Assembly (NCBI GenBank): GCA_016875515.1
Contig: VGRA01000003.1
Span: 1 to 17,460 of the forward strand
From: Deltaproteobacteria bacterium
GTDB taxonomy: Bacteria > Myxococcota > Myxococcia > Myxococcales > Myxococcaceae
DNA: 17,460 nucleotides
Direction: 5' to 3'
The translations under genes and the position numbers were made by a program. Of this stretch, positions 8,120 to 15,619 are shown in pieces. The notes under the pieces are model-generated. The model saw only the letters and a program-made list of their open reading frames with translations. It did no database searches and had not been told where the DNA came from. Each line of letters opens with the position of its first letter. Positions within the stretch are counted from its first letter, which is position 1.

Positions 8120-8883
8120 CGCCAGGCCACCTGTCCCGCCGCGAGCAGGTTCTCCACCCGCAGCAGAGGCTCCCCCGATGCGGCGAGCCTCTCCGCCGAC
8201 GCACGGAATGCCTCCCGCGGCGCCAGCCCCGCCCGCGTCGCGTCCCACGCCGCCGTCCAGCGCCCGAGGAAGCCGTGGATGGCCGTGCCCGGCTTCACCG
8301 AGCGGCGCAAGTCCCTCGGCAGCCAGTCCCGGAACTGGATGGGGGCAAAGCCGCGCGTGAAGTCGGTGGCGAGCCAGAGCGCCTCGGGGCGCAGCGCGCC
8401 GTCCACCTTCCGGAGCAGGTGGGCGGTGCACAGCTCCCCGTCCGCGGACGCGCTGCCCTCCACGAGCAGCCCGCCCTCTGCGAGCCCCGTGCCCAGCAGT
8501 GCGTGGGCGGCTTCCGCCTCTGCCCCGGTGTAGCCGCGCAGGACGTTCATGGCGCGCACCAGCCGGGCGGGTGCAAGACCGTTCAAGTCGAACCCACCCT
8601 CTCGCAGCGCAACGCCCGCCCCTGCGCAGGGGTCCGCCGCTGTCCGAAGTGCGCCCGGGTCCCGCTCCACGCCCACAACGGCGAGGGACGGGTTGACCGA
8701 GCGCACCGCCGTGGCCAGCTCCAGCAGCGTCCACGGCTCCGCGCCGAAGCCTACGTCCACGACGGGGGCCTCGCCCGGGGCCTCGAGCAGCGGGCGCTCG
8801 GTGGCGAGCAGCCACGCGTCCAGCGCGGCCAGCCTCCCGGCCCGCGTGCGCCCGCGTGTCCTCCTGTCGGGCGGGGTGTTCAC
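8104..8883 (-). CDS. SAM-dependent class I methyltransferase (putative)
   Basis: A 259-residue protein with a Rossmann-type S-adenosylmethionine site. Motif I is VVDVGFG at about residues 41-47, directly followed by AEPWT. The next strand is AVVGVERDP, whose Glu73 would hold the ribose hydroxyls. A G-L-A-E-G-G-L-L-V-E-G segment fits the later core strand. The substrate cannot be deduced. Start: GTG 8883, preceded by GTGGAGG with a 9-nt spacer. The open frame continues upstream to 8976, but that part has low-complexity composition and no better ribosome binding site. It lies 181 nt downstream of the lipoprotein gene on the same strand, so co-transcription is possible but not obvious. Confidence 0.75.
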   Translation of the reverse strand: MNTPPDRRTRGRTRAGRLAALDAWLLATERPLLEAPGEAPVVDVGFGAEPWTLLELATAVRSVNPSLAVVGVERDPGALRTAADPCAGAGVALREGGFDLNGLAPARLVRAMNVLRGYTGAEAEAAHALLGTGLAEGGLLVEGSASADGELCTAHLLRKVDGALRPEALWLATDFTRGFAPIQFRDWLPRDLRRSVKPGTAIHGFLGRWTAAWDATRAGLAPREAFRASAERLAASGEPLLRVENLLAAGQVAWRYAGG

Positions 8884-9064
8884 GCGGGGTGGCCTCCACG
8901 GGGCGGCAGCCGTGGGGTGGGTACCGGCATGCTGCGGGTCCCCGGCCGCGGGGCTGCGTGCAGCGGGCGAGCCCAAGGTCGCTGGAGGAGCCGGAGGTGA
9001 GGCACCCCGGGCAGCGTCCGGCAGGGCCTTCCGCTCCGGGACCGCGCGCCTCCGCTGACGTCCC

Positions 9065-9931
9065 TCACAACGTCCCGCACCGGTCGAGGATGACCTCGGC
9101 CGGCTCCGCGCCGTCCACCCAGACGCGTGCCTTGCCGCACGAGGCGAGCTCTATCTGCACCACGCCTCGGCCTCCGGAGGCGGCGCCGGACAGTGCCCCG
9201 CTGCTCGCGCAGTTGCAGTTCTCGTCCCACGCGAGCTCCCCGGCGCGCAGCGGCACCGCCGTCCCGGTGAGCGCGTCCCGAACCTCCAGCACACCGCCGG
9301 ACAACGTCCTGCCCGCCCGCGCCTCGCCGGACAGGCGCAGCGGCTCTGCCGTCCGCGCCCGCATGTCCGAGGTGGCCTGTCCGTCCTCCCCAAGCAGCCG
9401 GCGCCGGAAACCTGCCACGGTGGCGGTGAACCCATCTGCGGCGCGCTCCACGCGGATGCCGCCGCCCTCCGCGTCCAGCAGGAAGGTGCCTGCGCGCGGC
9501 CCCCGCAGGGACACCTGGGACGTGCGCGTCACGCCCGCCCCCGTGGTGCCCAGCGCGCAGGCTGCGTCGTCGAACCGCAGCCGCACCGAGCCCTCCAGGT
9601 AGCCCCAGCCCAGGTAGCACCCATCGAGCGTGCGCTCCCGCACTCCGCCGTCGCACGCGGAGAAGGGCAGCCCCGCGCAGGTGGCGTGCGCGTGCGCGGC
9701 GGGCCACGCCGCCTGGAGCAGCCGCTCGTGCCACGCGGGCTCGAACGCGGCCGGCCGCCGCAGCCACGGCCCTGCGAAGCCGCCTCCCTGGCTCGCCTCG
9801 TCCACCGAGGCAAGCAGCTCCCCCACCGCCTGCGCCACGTCCGCGAGCTCCTCCCCGGAGAGCGGCCGGCACGCCCCGGCGAGGAGCAGCAGCAGGCACG
9901 GGGCGAGGCGGGCGGCGCGGGGAGGCTGCAT
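9065..9931 (-). CDS. Hypothetical lipoprotein
   Basis: A 288-residue exported protein. The N-terminus is basic and then strongly hydrophobic (LAPCLLLLLAGAC), with Cys21 as the likely lipidated residue; the lipobox LAGAC is a variant form. The mature region has paired cysteines (for example CAGLPFSAC, WDENCNCASSG, ASCGK and DRCGTL) and many beta-strand-like segments, which suggests a disulfide-stabilised beta fold in the periplasm or at the cell surface. I do not recognise the family; similar lineage-specific lipoproteins are common in myxobacteria. It is divergent from the DUF4142 gene, with a 127-bp shared upstream region. Confidence 0.7.
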   Translation of the reverse strand: MQPPRAARLAPCLLLLLAGACRPLSGEELADVAQAVGELLASVDEASQGGGFAGPWLRRPAAFEPAWHERLLQAAWPAAHAHATCAGLPFSACDGGVRERTLDGCYLGWGYLEGSVRLRFDDAACALGTTGAGVTRTSQVSLRGPRAGTFLLDAEGGGIRVERAADGFTATVAGFRRRLLGEDGQATSDMRARTAEPLRLSGEARAGRTLSGGVLEVRDALTGTAVPLRAGELAWDENCNCASSGALSGAASGGRGVVQIELASCGKARVWVDGAEPAEVILDRCGTL

Positions 9932-9966
9932 GGCTGGCCTGCATCCGGCCCGCTGCGGTGGGGGGC

Positions 9967-9980
9967 TGTCAACAGTTCAC
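9967..9980. promoter_or_regulatory. TTGACA-like -35 element and near-palindrome in the divergent intergenic region
   Basis: In the gap between the divergent lipoprotein and DUF4142 genes, the minus strand reads TTGACA at 9972-9967. This is a consensus -35 hexamer facing the lipoprotein gene, but no good -10 hexamer follows at 17-18 nt. The same bases sit in an imperfect palindrome, GTCAAC-A-GTTCAC (9968-9980, 5 of 6 pairs), which could be an operator. Both readings are weak. Confidence 0.2.
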
Positions 9981-10058
9981 TGCCACCTCCGGCCGGGGTG
10001 CAGCGGGGAGGCGACGCCCCACCCTGCGGCACCTCTTCACAAAGGGAGCAGCACCCAC

Positions 10059-10704
10059 ATGACGAAGACGCTGAAGCGAATGGTCCTCTCCGGCGCGGTC
10101 CTCCTGTCCTCCCTCGCGGTCGCCCAGCCGGAGGGGCGCACGCAGCCGCAGCGCGGCAAGCAGGGGCGCATGGGCGGCCAGGCCGGCATGCAGGCCGGGA
10201 TGCAGGGCGAGGAAATTACCTTCGACGAGCGCGGCCTGCTCGAGCGGCTGCACGACCTCCACCAGCGCGAGATTGCCCGGGGCAAGCTGGCCCAGTCCAA
10301 CGCCACCCTGCAGACCACCCGCGGCTGCGCGGAGACCATGGTGCGCGACCATCAGAACGCGGACGCGCGCGTGGTTCAGGTGGCGGAGATGCGCAAGGCC
10401 CCACGTTCGACTCCGTCTACCTGTCCACCCAGGTGATGGCGCACGACAAGGCCATCCAGATGCTGACGGCGGCCCAGCCCCGCTTCCCGGGGGCGGAACT
10501 GGCCTCTGTGGTGGGCCAGGTCATCCCGCGCCTGCAGAGCCACCGCGAGCAGGCCTACCGCGCGCGCTGGGTGAGATTGGCCCGCAGCGCGGCATGGGCG
10601 GCGCCGGGATGGGCTCGGACACCGGCGGCTCCGGCAAGTCCCATGGTTCCGGCAGCGAGTCCGGCATGGGCGGCGGCATGCAGCGCCGCGACGGCGGGAT
10701 GTAG
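10059..10704 (+). pseudogene. DUF4142-family exported protein gene, broken by two -1 frameshifts
   Basis: Starts at ATG 10059 with AAAGGGAG upstream and a Sec signal peptide (MTKTLKRMVLSGAVLLSSLAVA). A Gly/Met/Gln-rich linker follows, and then the DUF4142 helical core (LLERLHDLHQREIARGKLAQ...MVRDHQNAD). The frame breaks at AAGGCCCC (about 10395-10402). The continuation TFDSVYLSTQVMAHDKAIQM is in the -1 frame. It breaks again near 10561-10573, after which the -1 frame gives GEIGPQRGMGGAGMG and a Gly/Ser/Met-rich tail ending at TAG 10704. Restoring one base at each site gives one protein of about 215 residues. DUF4142 proteins are ferritin-like helical periplasmic proteins of unclear function. 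Both breaks are in GC-rich runs, so a sequencing error is as likely as true decay. Confidence 0.75.
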
Positions 10705-10746
10705 TCCAGGCCGTTCGCAGTGACCTGCCTGGTGGGGAGGACTGCG

Positions 10747-13700
10747 TCAGTGGCGCGTGTCCGCCTCGCCGGGCAGCTGCGTTGCGGCCGGCGCGGAGAG
10801 CAGTTGCAGCAACTGCTGCGTGGACAGCTTCCCGGCGCGGTCCTTCCCCGCGAGCACCTGCCCCACGAGTGCGCGCTTGTCCCCGTGCAGATCCAGCACC
10901 CGCTCCTCAATGGTGCCCCGCGACACCAGCCGGTACACCGTCACCGGGCGGGACTGCCCCAGCCGGTGGGCGCGGTCGGAGGCCTGGTCCTCCACCGCCG
11001 GGTTCCACCACGGGTCCAGGTGGACCACGTAGTCCGCCCCGGTGAGGTTGAGCCCCGAGCCGCCTGCCTTGAGGGACACGAGGAACACCTCGCCCTCGCC
11101 CCCCTGGAAGCGCCGCACAAGCTCCGCGCGCTCCTTGCGAGGCGTCTGGCCGTCCAGCCAGAGCAGCCGCACCCCGCGCCCCTCCAGCGCCGCCCGGGCC
11201 AGGGAGAGGTGCGAGGTGAACTGGCTGAAGACGAGCGCCCGGTGCCCCTCCGCGCGCAGCTCCTCCACCAGTTCGCACAGCCGGTTCAGCTTGGAGGAGA
11301 GCGGGTCCGCGGAGGCGTCGTACAGCTTGGCGTGGCACGCGGCCAGCCGCAGCCGGGTGAGCGCGGCCAGCACCTGGATGCGCCGCTGGGCCTGTCCCCG
11401 GGGGGGCCCCGAGGTGGACTCCAGCTCCGCCACCGTCGCCAGCCGGGCGTCCTCGTACAGCTGCCACTCCGCGGGCGAGAGGACCACCGGGACGCGCACC
11501 TCCGTGCGGGGCGGAAGCTCCGTGGCCACCTCCGCCTTGGTCCGGCGCAGCAGGAACGGCTCCAGCACCCGGGCCAGCGCGGGGGCCGCCTCCGGGTCCA
11601 GCTTCTTCTCAAGGGGCAGCGCGAACCGGTCCCGGAAGCTGTCCCAGCTGCCCAGCAGTCCCGGCAGCACCACCCGGTAGAGGCTCCACAGCTCCCCGAG
11701 GTGGTTCTCCAGCGGCGTCCCGGAGAGCCCCACGCGGAAGCCTGCCTGCAGCTCCCGCGCGGCCCGCGCCCGCGCCGTGCCCGGGTTCTTGAGCGCCTGC
11801 GCCTCGTCGAACACCGCCGTCGCGAACTTCACGGCACACAGCCGCTGCGCGTCCCGCGCCAGCAGCCCATGGCTGCACACCAGCACGTCCCCGGGCCCCA
11901 GCGAGGACAGCAGCCGCACGCGGTCCGGCGCGTCCGCGTAGACGTGCAGTGTCAGTGACGGGGCGAACCTCCGCGCCTCGTCCACCCAGTTGAAGCCCAC
12001 CGAGGTGGGGGCCACCACCAGCTGCGGCCCGCCCGCCGCCCGGTGCAGCAGCAGGGCCAGGGCCTGCACCGTCTTGCCCAGCCCCATGTCGTCCGCCAGC
12101 ACGCCGCCCGCGCCCCAGGAGGCCAGCCGCGCGAGCCACTCGAACCCCTCGCGCTGGTAGGGTCGCAGCTCCGCACGGAGGCCGCGGGGCAGTCGCACCC
12201 GAAGGGTGCGCGAGGCGAAGATGCGCGCCGACAGCTCGCGCCACGCGCGGTCCGCGGACACGTCCGCTCCGGCTTCCTCCAGCGCGTCCAGCGCCTCGGC
12301 GGAGGAGAGCCCCACCTCCACGCCATGCCGCCCCGTCCACGCGTGGTCGGAGAGCCGCTGCAGCTTCGCCCGCAGCGCCTCTGTCAGCTCCACGAAGCTG
12401 CGCTCCTCCACGCGCACGAAGCGCGCCTTGCGCCGCACCGCGTCCAGCAGCACCGCCAGTTCCACCCGCTCGCCGCCCACCGACAGCCCGCCCGCCGCCC
12501 CGAACCAGTCCTTCTTCCGCTCCAGCGCCACCTTCAGCTGGGGCGGCACCGCCTTCGCCGCCACGGCCAGCTGCGGCCCGGTCCATTCGACCGGCGGGGC
12601 AGGGGAGAGCCCCTGAGCGTCTGCCAGGAAGCACAGCGCGTCCTCGGGGGTGGCGAGCAGCCAGGTGAAGGGTGCCTCGGTGGCGTGGGCGCGCCCCAAC
12701 GGCAGCCGCTCCACGAACGCACGGGCCAGCGCGCGCTCTCCGGGGAAGTCCCGCCGCGCGTGCACCGCCTCCGCCCCGCGCCGGACGTGCACGGTGGGGG
12801 GGCCGTCTCCCGGTGGGAACGAGGGGGCATCCGGAAGGGCCCGCATCCGCAGCTCCAGTACGCAGCTGCCGTCCGCCTGCAGCTGCAGCCGCAGCACCGG
12901 GGCGAGCTCGGCCGGCAGCTCCTCTCCCAGAAGCGAGCGCGGCAGCGCCACCGGCAGCCGCGCGGACAGCCGGGAGAGCCGCTGCAGCAACTGCGCGCGG
13001 GCCTCCGCTGGGAAGTCCCCGCCGTGCCGGCGCAGCATGCCCAGCGCGGCCGCCGCCTCCGGCGGGATGTCCACCACCAGCAGCCGCTGCCCGTGGGACT
13101 CCAGCCACGGGAAGGGCTCGCGGGGGCCCAGCCCCTCGCTGCGGCGCAGCACCTCCGCCAGCAGAACCGGCGCCCCTCCCACGGCGGGGGACAGCGCCAC
13201 GCCGTCGCCGCGCTCCTCGGCGTGCAGCCCCAGGGGCGCGGAGACCACGGCCAGCGGTGCGTCCAGCGCGTCCGCGTGGAATACGGCCGGGTGGCCCACC
13301 AGCGCGCGGAACACCTCGCCGCGCGGCGGCTCGTCCCGCCGGGCCGCGAGCAGCAGCAGCCGGGCCGCCTCCAGGTCTGCCGGCCGTGCCTCCCCCGGGG
13401 GAAGCCCCAGCACCTTCTCCGCCGACACGCGCTGCGAGCGCAGGTGCGGCTGGGCGTACAGCCGCATCCCCAGCGCGCCCACCCGCCAGGACAGCTTCGG
13501 CGCGGCGCCCGCGGTGGCGGCAGGTGCTGCAATGCCGTCCAACTCCCGCAGCGCCCGCTCCCACGCGGGCAGCGCCAGCCCCTCGGCCAGCGCCGAGAGC
13601 GCGTCGCGGTTCGCCGGGTCATGCAGGTGCAGCAGCGCCCGCTGCACCGCCACGAGCGCGTGGCAGCAGGCGTCCGCCTCGCACGTGCAGCGGGACTGGC

Positions 13701-14331
13701 CGTCGCCTGACAGCGAGAGCGTCACCTCGTGCAGCCGCGGCTCGGACGGCCCCGGCGCGAAGGCCTTGCGACCGTCCCGCACGGTGAAGCCGGTGCCGTC
13801 CCCGGAGGGACGAAGCGGGAGGCGGGACAGCGCGGCGCCCGGCAGTGGTGCACCGGAGGCTGCATGCCGCGCGTGGAGGGCGCCCAGCGCGCGCGCCAGC
13901 CCGTGCAGGCGGGCGTCCGCGGGCTGCGCGAGCAGCGACGCGAGGCCCGCCCGCCCCTCCTCGGCGCTCTCCGCCTCGGCAGCCACGAAGCGGTAGGCCG
14001 CCGCCGGCAGCACCTGCCGCAGGTGGGGCACGTAGGTGAGGTGCGAGGCGGAGTGGCGCACGGACTCGGTGGTGGCCAGCTCGGAGAAGCGGGAGACGGA
14101 CAGCACCCAGCGCAGCGAGCGCGCCTGCGCCTCCTCCAGGTGGGGCGCGAGCGCCTCGGCGCAGGTGTCCAGCAGGTGCAGCAGCCCCCTCTCGGAGAGC
14201 CACCCCCGCAGCTGCAGGTCCCGCTCGAAGTGCGCGTGCTCGCCGTCCACGGCGCGGCAGGATGGAGCAGCCCTGCGGGTGCGCTCCAGCGCGAACTGGA
14301 GGAAACGAGGCGCACATGTGCCTTCATCCAC
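10747..14331 (-). CDS. SNF2-family DNA helicase/ATPase with an N-terminal SWIM zinc finger
   Basis: A 1194-residue Swi2/Snf2-type DNA-dependent ATPase, expected to translocate on duplex DNA and remodel protein-DNA complexes. Near residue 215 a SWIM zinc finger is seen (CTCEADACCH, fitting CxC-xn-CxH). A long poorly conserved middle follows, typical of bacterial SNF2-associated regions. Helicase core: Walker A DDMGLGKT at about residue 752; motif II DEAQ near 840, followed by LSGTPLENHLGELWSL; then the C-terminal RecA lobe with ALVFSQFTSHL, GGSGLNLTGADYVVHLDPWW and motif VI QASDRAHRLGQ near 1115. All core motifs look intact. The start is the GTG at 14331; no clear ribosome binding site decides between this and later starts. 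It is divergent from the pilin-like gene and convergent with the DUF4142 gene. A role in repair or transcription is inferred from the family. Confidence 0.92.
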   Translation of the reverse strand: MDEGTCAPRFLQFALERTRRAAPSCRAVDGEHAHFERDLQLRGWLSERGLLHLLDTCAEALAPHLEEAQARSLRWVLSVSRFSELATTESVRHSASHLTYVPHLRQVLPAAAYRFVAAEAESAEEGRAGLASLLAQPADARLHGLARALGALHARHAASGAPLPGAALSRLPLRPSGDGTGFTVRDGRKAFAPGPSEPRLHEVTLSLSGDGQSRCTCEADACCHALVAVQRALLHLHDPANRDALSALAEGLALPAWERALRELDGIAAPAATAGAAPKLSWRVGALGMRLYAQPHLRSQRVSAEKVLGLPPGEARPADLEAARLLLLAARRDEPPRGEVFRALVGHPAVFHADALDAPLAVVSAPLGLHAEERGDGVALSPAVGGAPVLLAEVLRRSEGLGPREPFPWLESHGQRLLVVDIPPEAAAALGMLRRHGGDFPAEARAQLLQRLSRLSARLPVALPRSLLGEELPAELAPVLRLQLQADGSCVLELRMRALPDAPSFPPGDGPPTVHVRRGAEAVHARRDFPGERALARAFVERLPLGRAHATEAPFTWLLATPEDALCFLADAQGLSPAPPVEWTGPQLAVAAKAVPPQLKVALERKKDWFGAAGGLSVGGERVELAVLLDAVRRKARFVRVEERSFVELTEALRAKLQRLSDHAWTGRHGVEVGLSSAEALDALEEAGADVSADRAWRELSARIFASRTLRVRLPRGLRAELRPYQREGFEWLARLASWGAGGVLADDMGLGKTVQALALLLHRAAGGPQLVVAPTSVGFNWVDEARRFAPSLTLHVYADAPDRVRLLSSLGPGDVLVCSHGLLARDAQRLCAVKFATAVFDEAQALKNPGTARARAARELQAGFRVGLSGTPLENHLGELWSLYRVVLPGLLGSWDSFRDRFALPLEKKLDPEAAPALARVLEPFLLRRTKAEVATELPPRTEVRVPVVLSPAEWQLYEDARLATVAELESTSGPPRGQAQRRIQVLAALTRLRLAACHAKLYDASADPLSSKLNRLCELVEELRAEGHRALVFSQFTSHLSLARAALEGRGVRLLWLDGQTPRKERAELVRRFQGGEGEVFLVSLKAGGSGLNLTGADYVVHLDPWWNPAVEDQASDRAHRLGQSRPVTVYRLVSRGTIEERVLDLHGDKRALVGQVLAGKDRAGKLSTQQLLQLLSAPAATQLPGEADTRH

Positions 14332-14355
14332 GCACCCGGGCGCGCGGTGGCCTTC

Positions 14356-14384
14356 TTGAGTGCCCGTCAGCCGGGCGCTAGGCT
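14356..14384 (+). promoter_or_regulatory. Possible sigma-70-type promoter for the pilin/cytochrome/Cys-rich operon
   Basis: TTGAGT (14356-14361) and TAGGCT (14379-14384) are separated by exactly 17 bp in the 77-bp gap between the divergent helicase and the PilX-like gene. They match the consensus at 4 of 6 and 3 of 6 positions, with the key first T, second A and last T of the -10 kept. Transcription would begin about 17 nt before the PilX-like ATG. Confidence 0.35.
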
Positions 14385-14408
14385 GTCCGCAGTCGCTCCC
14401 TGATCCGG

Positions 14409-15182
14409 ATGATGCACGCCACCCCCAGCGTTGAATTGGTACGGACGCCGCGCGTTGCCGCGGCGCGGTCGCGGCGTGGCGAGCGCGGGTTCGCGCTCAT
14501 CATCATCCTCGGGCTCGTGGGCATGCTCACCGCGGGCGCGGCGTACACGCTCACCTCTGTGGGGCGCGAGGCGTCGCTGCAGGCGCAGCTGCGCAAGTCC
14601 AACGAGGCCTTCTTCGCCGCCGAGGCGGGGCTTTCCGAGGGGCGCGAGCGCGCGCGGCTCATCACGCAGCGCATGGGCAACATCTCCACGTACACGCCCA
14701 TCATGGCGGACCTGCCGCTCGCCTCGGGCGTGGCGGTGAGCCCCGGGGACGTCTGGTACGACCTCATCCCCAGCACGCCCTACACGCTGCAGACCACCGC
14801 GCAGGTGACCGCGGGCGCGGTGGACGCCAACGTCTCGGTGGCGGACCGCGAGAACAAGGACCAGGCCTCCGTGAAGTTCGAGGCCTGGCCGGGCGCCACG
14901 GACATCTCGTTCCGCGTCTTCCTCCGGGACGACGTGGACGAGTCGCCGCGGGACGGCACCAAGGACGCCAACGCCGCGGTGTGGATCATCTCCGTGGGTG
15001 AGGCGGCGGTGCCGGGCGGCAACCCCATCCGGCAGGTGGTGCAGGCGCTGGTCTCCTTCACCCCCGGCGCCGTAACCGAGGGTTGTGTGGGCCAGAAGGG
15101 CGGCTGCTCGGACAAGTCGAACATCAACTCGACGGACGCGAATAACCCGGACATGTCCGGGGGCGCGAAGAAACTGTTCTGA
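14409..15182 (+). CDS. PilX-like type IV pilin/pilus-assembly protein
   Basis: A 257-residue protein with a basic leader and a prepilin-type segment GERGFALIIILGLVG. Prepilin peptidase would cut after Gly27, leaving Phe28 and a roughly 22-residue hydrophobic helix that anchors the protein or packs into a pilus core. There is no Glu at position +5 of the mature protein, as in GspK/PilX-type minor pilins. The next segment, SNEAFFAAEAGLSEGRERAR, is the AAEAGL signature of PilX N-terminal domains. The remaining globular domain is not recognised; its tail has one Cys pair (CVGQKGGC). The start is ATG 14409, with a second ATG at 14412 and only a weak ribosome binding site. No other pilin or PilY1 gene lies next to it in this window. 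It is first in a tight unit with the cytochrome gene 11 nt downstream. Confidence 0.8.
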   Translation: MMHATPSVELVRTPRVAAARSRRGERGFALIIILGLVGMLTAGAAYTLTSVGREASLQAQLRKSNEAFFAAEAGLSEGRERARLITQRMGNISTYTPIMADLPLASGVAVSPGDVWYDLIPSTPYTLQTTAQVTAGAVDANVSVADRENKDQASVKFEAWPGATDISFRVFLRDDVDESPRDGTKDANAAVWIISVGEAAVPGGNPIRQVVQALVSFTPGAVTEGCVGQKGGCSDKSNINSTDANNPDMSGGAKKLF

Positions 15183-15193
15183 GGGTGTTCCGC

Positions 15194-15619
15194 ATGGACC
15201 GTCGGACGACAGCCCTGGCAATCCTCCTCCTCCCGCTGCTGGCGCACGCCGGCAACGAGAAGGACGGGGCCCGGCTCTTCCGCGACCAGTGCGCCCACTG
15301 CCACCACGCCCGCCCCCTGGACCGGCCCGCTCCTCCCCCGCTGCGCCGCGACAAGGGGCCGGACCTGGTCCAGCGCTACCACTACGGCCCCGAGAAGTTC
15401 GACACCTGGGTCCAGCAGCCCGGGAGCCGCCCGTCCGGCAGCTACTGCAAGGCCCGCCCGCTCGCTCACGAGGACCTGGACTCGCTGCAGCGCTACCTGT
15501 TCACCGTCAGCCTCCCCATCCCGGAAGACCGCGCCGCACGCAGGCTCCGCGAGGTGCAGCGCGCAGCAGAGCGCCAGACCGGCGGGACCGGCTATGACAA
15601 GCAGGGGTCCACGCCATGA
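15194..15619 (+). CDS. Small exported c-type cytochrome, no distal methionine
   Basis: A 141-residue protein with a Sec signal peptide (MDRRTTALAILLLPLLAHA) and a single haem-attachment site CAHCH (Cys33, Cys36, His37) in the context GARLFRDQCAHCH, typical of class I cytochromes c. The C-terminal helix AHEDLDSLQRYL is also typical. In most relatives the methionine ligand precedes this helix. Here the mature protein has no methionine, and Cys85 (SGSYCKARPL) occupies the usual place. His/Cys ligation is known in SoxA and TsdA. His63, His92 or Lys86 are other candidates. I chose ATG 15194 over GTG 15185 because GAGGG at 15181-15185 lies 8 nt before it. Its stop overlaps the next start as ATGA (15616-15619). 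Location: periplasm or outside the cell. Confidence 0.8.
   Translation: MDRRTTALAILLLPLLAHAGNEKDGARLFRDQCAHCHHARPLDRPAPPPLRRDKGPDLVQRYHYGPEKFDTWVQQPGSRPSGSYCKARPLAHEDLDSLQRYLFTVSLPIPEDRAARRLREVQRAAERQTGGTGYDKQGSTP

Noticed and set aside
8940..8953. CCCCG-GCCG-CGGGG hairpin between the lipoprotein and methyltransferase genes
   Set aside because: Five-bp GC stems arise often by chance at this base composition, and there is no T-run or other support.
10706..10732. CCAGGC...GCCTGG inverted repeat between the convergent DUF4142 and helicase genes
   Set aside because: Only a 6-bp stem with a 15-nt loop and no T-tract; too weak to call a terminator.
12043..13787. Plus-strand frames of 370-555 codons opposite the SNF2 helicase
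   Set aside because: Low-complexity Arg/Pro/Ala-rich translations with no domain. The minus-strand helicase has every expected core motif across this span.
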